Below, one piece after another: positions 1 through 11,362 of a stretch of DNA of 64,000 nt (positions within the stretch are counted from its first letter, which is position 1; the number at the start of each line of letters is the position of its first letter). This DNA is from Akebia trifoliata. Its lineage: Eukaryota; Streptophyta; Magnoliopsida; Ranunculales; Lardizabalaceae. Location: contig CM030718.1 of assembly GCA_017979445.1 (NCBI GenBank), positions 22,811,021-22,875,020 on the forward strand, written 5' to 3'. The notes beneath the pieces were generated by a model. It was not told the origin of the DNA, did not search any database, and saw nothing but the letters and a program-made list of their open reading frames with translations. A program made the translations under genes and the position numbers.

Positions 1-224
1 GATGTTTAGGTCATATTTTATTGAGTCAAGGTGGAGTGACCTTCCGAAAAAATGCATCTAAGGGCATGCACGCGCCACCACGTCAAGATATCCCTTGTGT
101 GTCTCCAACTGAGGTCACTTTAGATCAAGCGATATGGTTTTAATTTGAAAACAAAAAGGATATCTTAACATTCACCAAAATGTGGTGGGGTTTGTCTCAG
201 TCATCATCGTAATATATGTAAGAC

Positions 225-403
225 TAATAATTTTCTTATTTGAAAATTTTCACTCGATCTGTACTCGGTTGACATGGCAAGTGCATAGAATCATAGATCT
301 TTTTCCTTGTGTATCTCGAAGAAAAAGATCTATGATTCTATGCACTTGCCACATCGATGGAGTACAAATCGAGAGAAATTTTTGAGTCAGAATATCACGA
401 CTC
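225..403. repeat. Family A foldback MITE (copy A1)
   Basis: The two halves are near-perfect inverted repeats around position 312: a segment reading AAGTGCATAGAATCATAGAT returns in reverse complement on the other side. The outer ends are an AATAATTTTC-like end on the left and CACGACTC on the right, the signature shared by the other family A copies in this window. No protein is encoded; the small open frame over it is a by-product of the palindrome. Confidence 0.8.
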
Positions 404-1357
404 TATATATAATTAAAGATAACATAAGCTAGGAAAATTGCTAACTCAAATGATGTTTGACCTAGTGTAAGAACATACATGGATGGGAAAATATTCAAGA
501 GATTCACAAGAAATGGATCCCTAGGAAATTTGGTAATGATCACTAGGAAATCTGAGAGTGCGTAGACTGTAGAGATATGTAGGTGGTAGGGGTTCAACAA
601 GCAGTCGCCAACACCTATGCGTATCGTGTTCCCAAGAAAACAAATGATAGAGTGGCCATAGGTGTAGGGTTGGTGTATTATAGTTGTAGCGTGGGCAGCC
701 GCATTTCTGTTGTTCACATGTGCTATCCACTCATGTGGATTATACAGAGATATGGGCGTAACAGGCAGAATGTTTGATGTAAAATACTCTCTTTGGTGTC
801 TACAAGGTTACAACCTCACAGCCCAACAAATGGACCCCATATATAACCCTTCTTTGACCCATTTTTAGATGAAAAACACTTTTCTTACTAACTTAGTAGT
901 TAGTAAGATTTAAGCCTCACCAAGGATCGTTTCTAAAATGGATTACCACGTTGGTAATTTAACACCACAGCCCTCTAGATTTCATCGAAAAACTCATATC
1001 CAAAATATTAAAAAAAAAATCATTTTTTTTTTCTTCATCCATTACAGACGAGGGTATTTTTGTCTAAAAATATGAGTTACTGTAGCAAATAGTCCTATTT
1101 TGAGTATTAAAAAAATGGTCATTTTTTACCATTGACATTAACCCATGGAATTTTTATGCTAAAAGTCCTATAAATAATTGTCTATTTTTTAAAATATTTT
1201 TTTCTCATTCAAATTTAAAAATAAAAATAAAAATTATCTATGTTAATTCTTAATGCTTACTGATGGGTATCAAAATAGAACCTAAATTGAAATTTTATTG
1301 AGGTTCAAATTCTGGGTACATGCCGGACCAACCCCACCTTGACACCCCTATCTCAAG
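404..1357. other. Intergenic, nothing recognised
   Basis: AT-rich sequence with homopolymer runs near 1008-1032. Short open frames exist on both strands but overlap each other and resemble no known family. I see no gene here. Confidence 0.5.
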
Positions 1358-1415
1358 AATAATGTTGAAGTGACCTCAGACTGGAACCTCATATCACACT
1401 TCTCGTTGGGAATGA
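1358..1415. repeat. Family A MITE, truncated left end
   Basis: GAATAATGTTGAAGTGACCT followed by GGAACCTCATATCACACTTC matches the left half of copies at 19378 and 34385. The matching right arm is not found, so this is a fragment. Confidence 0.6.
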
Positions 1416-2448
1416 AGACATATCAATTCAAGAGAAGAAACACATAGATCCATTCAAGGCATGCCAATATGCCATCATTTAAAAACAAACACAAACGTAG
1501 TAATTGAGATTTGTTATTTTGAAAGTTATGTGCTAAGCTGGTGAACCAATGGGATGATGCCATATGTATTAAATGAGCAAAAGTGAGGAAGCGGATTTTC
1601 TGAAGCACATGATTCCTGTAACACCATGTAGCACAGATCCAACAAATGAAAGAGAGCTATCTTAGAAAAACAATTAACATTCAGTCTCTTGTGATCATGA
1701 CCTAGATCTGATTTAAAAAAATTATCAAAAAACAATTTTTTTCCTTCAAATCCTTATCTTCGAAAATGAATAGCTATTGAAACCACAATATTTTAAGTAT
1801 GAAATCTAATTATATGGCTGATGTGGTGCTCTTCCAACTGTTGGATCAGTGCTACAGGGTGTTATAGGAACTGTGTGCTACAGATGATCCACTTCTTAAA
1901 TATGAGTCGGATCCTGAATATGAGTATATCTTTAGATCTGACCCATGATCAGGCATATTTTGTAGTGAATTGGATCCTACAAACTAAGATCACCTCCAAA
2001 ATCGGATCAGACCCAATTCTAATTGCTTGATTCGGGTCCAATAATTCTAGGCCCATATTTTACTTATTTAAAATATTATAATATTAACCTATTTTAACTT
2101 TTTAATCCTTTCTTTGACAAGTATCCAAGTTTTAAAACAGTATTGCAAAATGTAATTTTGATAAACTAAAAATATATAGATTTCAAAGCAACAAATATAT
2201 CATTCAGAGGGGCAAGTCTAGGGATGGATCTCTATCAAACATGAATATGAGTCAAGTTTAGGGACATTGAATCATATTTGTCCGAGTCCAAAGATCCAAA
2301 CCCATAAAATTTGAATTTCAGATCACTTAAATCTCAGGTTAAGTCCATCTATCCTCTATCGATATAGGGACTATTTTCTAAATATCCCTAACTTTTGGGA
2401 AATAACTTGATAATCGAGTTTCAATATCTCTAATCTCCTTGGTGGATT
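1416..2448. other. Intergenic, nothing recognised
   Basis: AT-rich sequence with a few GGATC-rich degenerate short repeats at about 1850-2030. There are no credible coding frames. Confidence 0.4.
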
Positions 2449-2885
2449 TGGTAGGGCTACAACTTGGGCAAGGCAAACTTGATCCCGTTGGGTTGAACAT
2501 GACCTTGGGCTAGGTCTAGGCCTAGTTAGCTAGGGTTCGGTCTTGAATTCAGGGGACTTGGTAGGGCTACAACTTGGGTGAGCCGAACTTGATCCCATTG
2601 GTACGACCTTGGATTAGGTTAGGCCTAGTAAACTAGGGTTCGGTCTTGGATTCAGGCAAAAAAAAAAATGCCCAACTCTAATGAGGTTGGATTCAGGAAT
2701 AGGGATTTGGGCATAGGCATCAAGCAACTTGATTTGCCCAAACTTAATGTGGTTACAATCCAAAAATATATCTTATATCTTGGTTTCTTTCGCATTCACA
2801 ATACATATTTTTGTATGTTTGCTTTTATTTATGTAATTCTATATTTTCAAACAATGATTATATTATAATTTCAAATGCTTGTATT
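2449..2885. repeat. Family D (TAGGGCTACAACTTGGG) element with tandem end
   Basis: A unit of about 110 bp beginning GGTAGGGCTACAACTTGGG and ending in GGTTCGGTCTTG..TTCAGG is present twice in tandem (about 2449-2556 and 2557-2657). The AT-rich interior that follows (about 2750-2880) is related in reverse complement to 13810-13990, inside the larger family D element at 12888-14165. Ends of this GGGY-rich type are common in plant non-autonomous hAT-like elements; the superfamily assignment is inference. Confidence 0.55.
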
Positions 2886-2929
2886 GTTGGAAATTGCAAT
2901 TAACAATAAGTAAAGATTGTTACTGTAGT

Positions 2930-3000
2930 TAAGGCTAATGATTTTCTTACTCGAGTATTTTCACTCAGTCTAACGTGGAAAGGGCACATAACTGTTGATT
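2930..3000. repeat. Family A MITE, truncated
   Basis: AATGATTTTCTTACTCGAGT, then TTTTCACTCAGTCTAACGTGG, parallels the left arm of copy A1. The right arm is missing; the fragment abuts the LTR-like block that starts near 3005. Confidence 0.45.
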
Positions 3001-3004
3001 TTTC

Positions 3005-4439
3005 CTAGGTAGGGGAGGGTTAAAATTACATCATATGATTATTTTGAACCGAAAATAAAATTAGAGAAGTGGAGAGGATAGAAGAGGAAAGATAGAGAAG
3101 AGAGAAATGAGATTTTTCACGTCACTTGGTCCTTACTCTACCTTGCCTTAAAAATCTTCTTCCTTTTGATCTCCTAATATGTCTTCTTGTTCTTGTATTT
3201 GAATTTGAGGATGATAGTGAAGGTATTTTAATGTAGGGATGTGAGTTGGGAGTTGAGAGAATTTTTTAAAAGAATTGACAAGGGTGAGAAAGCTTGGGAA
3301 TTGAAAAACTTGAGATAAGGGATTCAAACATTGAGGGTTTGTAAGAGAAATGTTGTTTATAGGATTTTGAGGTAACTTTTAGGAGTAAAATGTGATAAAA
3401 GTGTGGAATGAAGAAGAATGGCATGAGACTTGTAGGTGAGGTATAAGAGATTTGAAATTAAGGGAGGGATATATATGGAAAATAGTGTAAATGAGGTATT
3501 TTTTACTCAAGTGGGTTGGATCATTCAACTCATATGGGTTGAGTGTTATGTGGGGTTAAGGGGTGTTGGTATTGGTAAGAAGAATGACTATATAAAGGGG
3601 TGGTTGTTTATATTTTGGGAGGATGGAAGAGATTGTGACAAGTGTCAAAAGAGGTATGGGGTGTGTGTATGCTAGGTGAGTTGATTAATGATAAGGGGTG
3701 TGGGGAAAATAGAGATAATTTTTAGACTAATTTGAGGAGAATGTGATGGGGTTAGGTTATGAAATGGGTGTGGGTTGGTTAACATGTTTGGAATGATGAT
3801 GAGGTTGGGTAGATAGATTTAGAAAGGTGGGTTGTGATGGTGACATGTGTCCCTTATTGATGATCATTGATTTTAAAGGTGATTGATTCATGGGTATGAT
3901 TTTGGGCATGAGTAGAGAATTTGGGCTTAAGATCAGTCATGTTATATATGTCCAAGTCAAACATCCAACTGGTTCGATTTGAATTATCCGAAAGATATCT
4001 TATATATATCTATATATAAAACCTACTTCTTGATTCAATAGAAGCCCAAAGAAGTGATTCGATATTAGTTTAGATTTTGTTGCATTAGAATTGATTTAGG
4101 TTTATTGGACTTAGTGGTTGGGTTGGACTTGATTAAGTTAAGAATTGAATTTGAATGAAGGTGGGATCAAAATAGGATTTGGATTTGGGTTTGACGAGCT
4201 TAAGTTTTTACTAAGTTTTTTAGGAGAGGGTTAGAATGATAAAAGGTTGAAAAGATGATGAAGTTTAGGTAAGTCATATGGTCAGTCAATATGACTATTG
4301 AGAGTCTTGAGGCATTTGATTTGAATAAAAATGTCGAATTTTAAATATTTAGACTCTTAAGTCTATTAATGATTTTTTAATAAAAATATATCTTTTTGAA
4401 CTATTTTCATGTGGAACCGTTCAAATTTGGGTGTCTACA
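3005..4439 (-). mobile_element. LTR-like block, partial copy of the long LTR at 58231-61141
   Basis: On the minus strand the block begins TGTAGACACCCAAATTTGA at 4439, the same start as the 2.9-kb LTR-like insertion at 61141. Internal similarity includes the phrase GGTGACATGTGTC followed by TTGATGATCAT (about 3838-3875 here, about 60730-60760 there) and the same G-rich, TGGG-rich interior. The far end near 3005 is approximate and no coding domain is visible. I read it as a truncated or diverged solo LTR. Confidence 0.6.
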
Positions 4440-4580
4440 AGATGTAGGGGTTAGTTAGTTTAGTAGGTAAAATCTTTGGCTAATGATACCAGAAACTTCA
4501 AGTCCCATCAATACTAAATTTCTTAGGAATTTTACTAGTTTTCACCATGAAAACCTTTACTTAATTTGAGGGAGAGGCTA
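4440..4580 (+). mobile_element. tRNA-derived SINE-like head
   Basis: TAGTTTAGTAGG fits the Pol III box A consensus at all defined positions. About 35 bp downstream, ACTTCAAGTCCC resembles box B with one mismatch. The same stretch (TTTAGT.GGTAAA.TCTTTG..TGATGATACCA) occurs on the minus strand in the better-bounded SINE at 23884-24008. The 3' end and target duplication were not resolved. Confidence 0.5.
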
Positions 4581-5370
4581 ATGTTTTTCTTGCAAGAGGA
4601 GATTACTTTTCTCCTTTTTCCTTGGTAGGTCAATTGAATAATGGTAAGTTAGTTAGAAGTGGGAACCTTGGGATGAATCAGATAGAGACTTGCATTGTAA
4701 GCTCCACAAAGCAATTTTTTTTTTGGGGGGTGTTGTTTATGATTATTCTTTCTTTTTGGTAGGCCCATCTTGAAAACGACAAGAGACACCATACATCGAA
4801 TCATCATCTCTCGCGTGTTGGGTATATATATATATATAATTCCATAAACTTGACAAAATTGCCCCCCACCCCCACAAAAGCATTAACCCCATTTCATTGC
4901 AGTCCTTTCTAATACAGTGCTATTGTTATGGTGCAAGCGTGTGTAACATATTAATGTAAAATTTGCTTCTGTATCAGTTAAATAGCTGGAGAGTAGATCA
5001 GACGGATTTTCAATCATGATCTTAGATATGGCCCCACAACTTAGCAAATAAGAAGTAATCCAAGCAGATGGCCAACTTGTCACTGAGATGTTCACGAGGG
5101 TAGAGTGAGGAAAAAAAAATTAAGGGGACAGGACAATCTAACTACCAATCTAAAAAGTCAACAAAATGGGCAGTTGGGATTGTTCCATCAAGATTGACTA
5201 TTTCAGTTACGCTTTCTTAGAATTAATTTGATCTACTAATTTTTCAATTATGATCTATAAATATTGAACAAAAACGAAAATAATATAAATATATCTCATA
5301 TGTCTCTGAAGGGTTGTAAAATATTTAGCAAGTCGTCTACCTTGTCGAATCCATCTAGATAATCTGGTTC
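4581..5370. other. Intergenic, nothing recognised
   Basis: AT-rich sequence with a short TA run near 4827-4840 and a C-rich stretch at 4861-4875. No coding frames are supported. Confidence 0.4.
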
Positions 5371-5549
5371 GAAGAGTAAAATCCAATCATACACCCCCTA
5401 ACGTGACATGAATTAGAATCATAAATTTTCCTCTTAGGATTCATAATCGTACATCTTTATAAATATGTGCAGTTGCGTATCCTAAGGAAAAGAATCTATG
5501 ATTCTAGCACATGCTACGTCAAGGGGCGTGTGTCAGAAAATTATTATTC
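5371..5549. repeat. Family A foldback MITE (copy A2)
   Basis: The arms around 5460 are inverted (CTTAGGATTCATAATCGTAC against GTATCCTAAGG..ATGATTC). The right end GTCAGAAAATTATTATTC matches the right end of copy A8. The left terminus is degraded and approximate. Confidence 0.65.
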
Positions 5550-6054
5550 TATTTTAATTTATAAACTTTCAATTTTATTTTCTTATCATATTGTTTCACT
5601 ATGTTTTATAATGTTCACCTATTTTTATGTATGTTAAAACACATATCGATTGTCGGGGTGTAATTGTTATGTCAATCAAGTCGTGTCTCATTTTTCAATT
5701 ATTTTATTGACGTATCGTTGACATGTCATATCTTTGTTGAAAATCAATACATCGCATTTGGGTTTCATCCCAACTTTAGGTACCTCCGACTCTATCTAAG
5801 CAATGAAATCGAGATCGAATGATCTTTGATTTGAGGTCTGAGTCCATGTGAATTTGAGATGAGCTAATCTTCCAAGTATAGACCGGGCTGCTTAATCTAT
5901 TAAGTCTGGTTGTCCCTTAAACAAATCTAGTTGATAATTAACTTGGTTTAGATCCTTTTGGTCTTACGATCAGACCGGATCTCTTTACTTGTTGGGCTTA
6001 ACTCACATGCTGAAGGATCACATGTTTGATATAGATTAAGTGTAATTTTACTCT
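5550..6054. other. Intergenic, nothing recognised
   Basis: Ordinary AT-rich sequence between two family A MITEs, with no gene or repeat structure that I recognise. Confidence 0.4.
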
Positions 6055-6276
6055 GAGTCGTGATAATCTGACTTATCCATGTGGCATACTCAATCGATAC
6101 ACCTGATGTGACATGTTCAGAATCGTAGATCTGCACTCTTTGGGATATAGAACTGCACTTTTTATGATGAAGCACAATTCTATATCTTGGGAAATGCAGA
6201 TCTACACTTCCCGAACATGTCATGTCAGGGCTGTCGATTGAGTAAGCCACGTGGGTAAATCAGATTGTCACGATTC
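6055..6276. repeat. Family A foldback MITE (copy A3), 222 bp
   Basis: Begins GAGTCGTGATAATCTGAC and ends GTCACGATTC, with long internal arms (CATACTCAATCGA on the left, TCGATTGAGTAAG on the right). The 9 bases outside each end, TTTTACTCT and TTTTACATA, match at six positions. The right flank runs into a (TA)n tract. The 100-aa open frame on the minus strand here is only the palindrome. Confidence 0.85.
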
Positions 6277-6279
6277 TTT

Positions 6280-6329
<50 letters not shown>
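6277..6329. repeat. (TA)n microsatellite
   Basis: A near-pure TA run of about 45 bp, lying between a family A and a family B MITE. Confidence 0.9.
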
Positions 6330-6332
<3 letters not shown>

Positions 6333-6666
6333 GAGGGCAGTTCATGGGACATATGTAAAAACAATGGTTTTTCAAAATATGGGTTAGAGATATTAGATTG
6401 AGCTGATTTTTGCAAGGATGGTTACTATGATGAAAAGAACATCCTCACAAAAAATCAGCTCAATCTAAAGTTTCTAATTCCATTAAAAGTAATTTACAAA
6501 TTATTGGTAAAAAATCGACGGTCTTTTTTTTTGATGATCTTCCCATCATAGAGATCATCCTCATAAAAAATCAGTTCAATCCAAAACTTCTAACCCATAT
6601 TTTGAAAATTTATTAATGTTATATTGTTTTTACATATGTTTTTTCGTATGTCACTTGATCCGTTCC
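6330..6666. repeat. Family B double-hairpin MITE (copy B1)
   Basis: Contains two hairpins built on a GGGTTAGA..TTGGGCTGATTTTT..GAGGATGATCTC core and its reverse complement. The outer arms also pair (ACATATGTAAAAACAATG on the left, ATTGTTTTTACATATGT on the right). The left end abuts (TA)n and the right flank is TATATATA. Confidence 0.75.
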
Positions 6667-6706
6667 TATATATATGCACATGCCACCTACTAGTTTGTTA
6701 TAAAAA

Positions 6707-6942
6707 GAATCGTGATAATATCACTACCTCACATGGCACACTCAATCGATTATCTCGTCATGACAAGTTCGACATTGTAAATCTGTATGCCTCGGGATAC
6801 ACAGCTGCATTTTCCCATATATAAAAAATGTATTATGAGGGAATAGTGTATCTCAAGACGTGCAGATCTACGATTTTCAAATTTGTTACATCAGGAGAGT
6901 CAATTGAGTGTGCCATGTGGGATAGTCAGATTATCACGATTC
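6707..6942. repeat. Family A foldback MITE (copy A4) with exact 9-bp TSD
   Basis: Element GAATCGTGATAATATCAC..GATTATCACGATTC, 236 bp, flanked by an exact 9-bp duplication TTATAAAAA (6698-6706 and 6943-6951). This is one of the clearest copies for defining family ends. A 9-bp target duplication is characteristic of Mutator-like elements. Confidence 0.9.
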
Positions 6943-6951
6943 TTATAAAAA

Positions 6952-8884
6952 TAATTCTTATAAAAATAATTATAATCTTACATAAATATTTTTTTTTTTA
7001 TCCCACCCACTAGAAAACCTGCAATAATACTGTGTTTTTCATCTTATATCAGTTCTAAGTGCCCCAAAAACATCGTTCGATATTACGCCTAAGCGAAGAA
7101 ACTAGAATCTGCAAGTTTGATAGAAAATTAATATTGGCTTTGAAGATCAATGTTTTAAAAGTTGAACCAACGACGACTGACAATTTCTCAAATTGGCCAA
7201 ATCGTGACCGGACTGTGCTTCAATTTCGTTGGATGAATTTACATTTATGAAATAATCTAACATATTATTACTATTTTTCATAAACAAAACTATCATCATC
7301 TATTTTTTTTGAAAAATCACTGAACTACTACTAACCTAAATTAACACACATTGACTGGAACATGAATTAAAAGTCCAGCGTAGTGATTAGGTAACTTAGA
7401 TTACCTTTAAATATTTTTTTAATTTCCTCAAAATAAAAAATCTACTTTAGTATGGATCTCAACAGTTCTTTTGACTCTCAAGTCTCTAGAATTTACTTTA
7501 TTTTTTTACAAAAAAATGAGTCCTTAAGGATGATCCCAAATACTTTACTTTTCCATCACTTAAATTTTTTTTTTTTCACAAAAATGTTTAGGAAACAATT
7601 CAACATTGGGTGTGAAAAGGTTTTTGACATCTCCATCCTTTTTGTGAATGAGTCTTCAAGCCAACGAAATGCCCTCCTTCTTGACCTTGATATCCTCTTT
7701 ATAGACTAATGAAAAATGATTTAATTTGCTTCATATACAATCTCTAACCAATTAAAATACTATTTGATTTTTCTTCTCAAAACCTATCTTCGACCTCTCA
7801 AGTAAAATCTTTTTGGGTGATTGTCAATCTTAATTAAAATTCCACCTACTTTAATCTCCAAATCTCAAGAATGAGAAAATAAATTTGGATAAAAATAAAG
7901 TTTTTCTTTGAACAAATCAAAACGAGATTGAGTAAGTTAAAAATAATTATCATAGAGGTTGAAGGTATTATATGAAAAAAATGATAAATTTAACGCCAAG
8001 ATCTGTTGAATTTGGAATTTGAATATGATCATTTTTTTAAGAGAAAAATCAAGGGATTAATTTAACTGAAAGTTGAAGATGAGGGCATTTAAGTCATTAT
8101 CATTAGCCAATCGAGAAGATGTTAAGGGGACCATGTCAATCCGTTGAAAAACCGGGGGTATATCAAATATTTACTAAAATGTGAAGGTTCATGTCTAAAT
8201 AACACAAAATCGAACTATTTTATAATCGAAAGTAGAAGATGCCTATAAAGAGGTCAAAGATCCACGTTGGATATCTACCATTTGTGAAGTATGGAACATG
8301 ACTCATAATGTTTCTAGACTAAATATAAATAATGGAAATAGAAAACCCATGATAATTTTGATCAAACCTAATCAAAGATCAAGGGAGGTGATTCTATTTT
8401 TTAAGAATGTAGGGAGGCTTGTGTAATTTAAAATATTAACAAAAGGAATTAACTACTTATAATGACATTCCTAGGGATTCCCCACAACTATATCTTTAAG
8501 AAAATTGCACTGATCCCTAGAAAACCTGCATTAAACCTCAATTGAAGCTAAAAAGAACTGAATCTTTCAGCTTGTTAAAAACCCAACAAAGAAAACCAAC
8601 AATCCAAGAAAGCTAAAACCAAGATAATCTATATATTTCATGATTTTACCAGAACACCCAAGAAGAAAATTGAAGTATTTTAAACCACATCCTCTCTAAA
8701 CCTGAAATTATACAAGACCCCCATTTCCAGACAAATGCCCATCTATTCTCTCTCTTCTCAAAAGAAAAAAAAAAAAAAGGACCCAGAAGAACAAACACCC
8801 ATGAGCCATGACCCATCTCTCAAAAATAAATAAAGCAAGAAAAAAAACAGTTTTTTAAAATAAAATAAAACAAACTCACAAATC
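6952..8884. other. Intergenic, no gene recognised
   Basis: About 1.9 kb of AT-rich DNA. Open frames at 7059-7250 and 7452-7709 have no recognisable domain and the composition of non-coding DNA. The segment from about 8700 to 8884 is probably the 3' flank or UTR of the minus-strand gene at 8885. Confidence 0.4.
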
Positions 8885-9310
8885 TCAATGATCCACCACA
8901 TCTACACTGGTAGAGCAGGATAACAATCTATGAAAGATTGCATACAAAGCATAGCAAGAAATCTCCTTAACCTTTCTTATCGTCACACACTTCTTTCCAC
9001 GCCCACTACTAATTTTTCTCTTATTCCTTCTGTAAACAACTCTCTCTTTAACCCTCCCAAAACACTTCTTTGTCTTCTCTGGCACTGTTTCCTTCTTTGA
9101 AAACGTATAGCTTCGTAGGTACATCTGCCTGCACGAAATACTATCCACAACTCTGGGGCTGGGACTGTTTCCTCTCTGCCCATTACTATTGGCACTAACT
9201 GATCTGACGAACTCTGCGTCAGATTCAGGCCACTTGTATAGGTTCACATAAGTTGCTCTTACAGGGACACGGGTGTCTTTGACACAGTTGGATATGCAAA
9301 CGGAAGTCAT
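8885..9310 (-). CDS. Conserved plant protein of unknown function, basic, 141 aa
   Basis: An intronless frame read from 9310 to 8885. It begins MTSVCISNCVKDTRVPVRAT, has a central segment CRQMYLRSYTFSKKETVPEK, then a strongly Lys/Arg-rich stretch (about residues 88-115), and ends in a Cys-containing tail FHRLLSCSTSVDVVD. There is no signal peptide or membrane span, and no enzymatic motif that I recognise. The pattern (LRSYTFS..E..PEK, basic centre, C-terminal RLLSC.SVDVVD) fits my memory of small uncharacterised dicot proteins; that rests on recall only. The AG-rich run at 9397-9420 would lie in the 5' UTR or promoter. A shorter overlapping minus-strand frame at 8983-9195 is a shadow. Base composition is clearly less AT-rich than the flanks, which supports coding. 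Confidence 0.8.
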   Translation of the reverse strand: MTSVCISNCVKDTRVPVRATYVNLYKWPESDAEFVRSVSANSNGQRGNSPSPRVVDSISCRQMYLRSYTFSKKETVPEKTKKCFGRVKERVVYRRNKRKISSGRGKKCVTIRKVKEISCYALYAIFHRLLSCSTSVDVVDH

Positions 9311-9479
9311 TTTTCTGGTGATTTGTGTCAGATCTCTGAAGTGGGTTTTTGGCTTTAAATCAGACCCAAAGCTTAGTTTCCAAGGAAAGATACTCTCTGT
9401 GCAGAGAGAAAGAGAGAGTTCTTTTAGTGCATTTTTAGGTGTTTTGGGTGGAATGATTTAGAATCATTAGTAATGACTG

Positions 9480-9784
9480 TTTTCATCTATTGTCTTGTGG
9501 TGGTAGGCAGAATTTAGGTCAAGGGTCAAGGGTCAAGACCAAAGATATAAGTAATGTTTATTTTGACGAAAATACCCCTGGTGTTGCATAATTAATGAAT
9601 TTTATATATGGGTAGGTTTGGAATGTGATAATAATTTTGGTCAAAAAGGAATTTAATGAAGGTTCCATGGATTGTGAGACTGTTACAAGATAATCCTATT
9701 TTTAAGGGTCTGTTTTACTCTTTTGTCTTAACTTTTAACTACAATGGATTAGGAGAATGAGTTTGATGCATCATCCTCTCACAT
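9480..9784. other. Upstream region of the minus-strand gene
   Basis: AT-rich, with a short tandem GGTCAAG triplet at about 9516-9538. It probably carries the promoter of the 8885-9310 gene, but I could not place a TATA box with confidence. Confidence 0.35.
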
Positions 9785-10011
9785 GTTTTTTAAACTCAAT
9801 ATCGTGTTTTGTCTCGTTCAATTCCGATATCGAGTTGTCTCGGACAAATTTTTCGATACGTTTGAGACCTCTCGTGAGATAACTCAAAAAATTGAACGTG
9901 AGACGTAAAATTGGATTTAAAAAAATGACTTTGTGAGTTGGTCTCGTTCAGCTCTGATACCGACTTAACTCGGGCGATACATCACAGTCACGGACGAGTT
10001 TAAAAACCATG
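9785..10011. repeat. MITE with TTTTTAAACTC inverted ends
   Basis: The left end GTTTTTTAAACTC pairs with the right end GAGTTTAAAAACCATG. The flanks CTCTCACAT (9776-9784) and TCCTCACAT (10012-10020) match at 7 of 9 positions, and both differences are transitions. The interior has repeated TCGTTCA..TC.GATA.CGA motifs. A Mutator-like origin fits a 9-bp duplication but is inferred. Confidence 0.6.
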
Positions 10012-11346
10012 TCCTCACATAAGAAATAAATTATCAAATTAATAAATTAAAATTCACCGATCAAGTTAAATATTTAGTTGTCCAAAAATGCCCCCCACAA
10101 GATATTCCTGACATCGAGCTTTATGTATTCAAGAACATAGTAAATTTATGCCAATAATAATGTGTCAAATATTTATATTGGAGGCTCACGTCAAAATCGG
10201 ACTCATCCGTTCGGTGCAACTAAATGACTTATTTATTTATTGGTCAAAAGCATCCAAATATTCTAGAAAAATAGGATCAAATACTTAAAGGCCCTATCAT
10301 TCTAGTAAAAATCGATTCATTTCGCTTGACAAGGATGGCTTGTTTGTTTCTTCTTAATTTTTTTACGTTTACAACTAAAAATATCGTAAAAACAAAAGTT
10401 TGCAGGCAATTGGTACTTAGGATTAGGGCTGGAAATGGGTCGGGTGCGGCAACACTATATCTGGTTATCCATATATGACTTTTTATCCACTTTTTCAGAG
10501 AATATCTATGTCGGACTTTTACCTAAAGTTCAAGCGGATATCCAAGTCGGATATGTATACCTCATTGTGAAGATGATGGAAAAACCTTACTTTTGGGTTG
10601 TATATGTATTTTATTGTGAATTTACCATATTAAATCGGATAAACGGATAAACGGATATTCAGGTTGGATAAGATGTATATCCATATCCGACCTTAAATAT
10701 ATTAGGATAAAAATAATTGTGCATAAATTTACCCGAATTCTTAGTCGGATAAAAAATTTGTACTCAAACCTGAATATCTTTGATAAGACGAGTCAGGTAA
10801 GCGGATATTATTTGATCCATTGCCAGCGCTACTTAGGATGCCTACCTTCTCAAATTATTATGAATTTTTGTGTCCAAACCTGCAAATTCTCTCTAGAAAT
10901 TTACCCAAAACCATCATCGAAATTCAGGCAAAAATAGGAATGTTGTTTGCTGTTTATTTTAATGGACTCAAAATTTAACAATAAATTGGGACTTCTTCCA
11001 CATATGTACACGTGTAGATAAAAATGAGGAAAAATAGGTATAGAAACCCCACCAGATTAATTAGAATTTATGATATTGATATTTAGTTAGGTCGATAAAG
11101 AGAGGATGGAAAGTTGTTGGATTTAATTATGACTTTCCAAATGGGAATTGATTATGATTAGACTAAGATAAAAATTGAAAAATTGAACATAGAATTCTAT
11201 AATTCATATTAGATTGATTATGAAATGGAACCAATAATGTTTTAAAAGACGAAGATACGATTGGACCAAATTTTTTTCGAATTGGTTGGCCCATAGTAGA
11301 ACCCTGATTTGTTCTAAATTCCTTATGTTTATATTCAGAAAAGGAT
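10012..11346. other. Intergenic with a family D-like fragment near 10425-10700
   Basis: TTAGGGCTGGAAATGGGTCGGGTGCGG at 10425, followed by repeated CGGATA and GGATAT words to about 10800, resembles the decayed TAGGGCTGG..GGGT elements common in plant genomes. The 71-aa open frame over it is not credible as a gene. Confidence 0.4.
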
Positions 11347-11362
11347 AACATTCACAATAGAT

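Noticed and set aside
182..385. Open frames covering MITEs (also 5948-6250, 6828-7013, 41065-41352, 48992-49231)
   Set aside because: They lie wholly within inverted-repeat elements, occur on both strands by symmetry and encode no recognisable domain.
3436..3675. 79-aa open frame
   Set aside because: It lies inside the LTR-like block; composition follows the G-rich DNA and there is no counterpart in the related block at 60000-61100.
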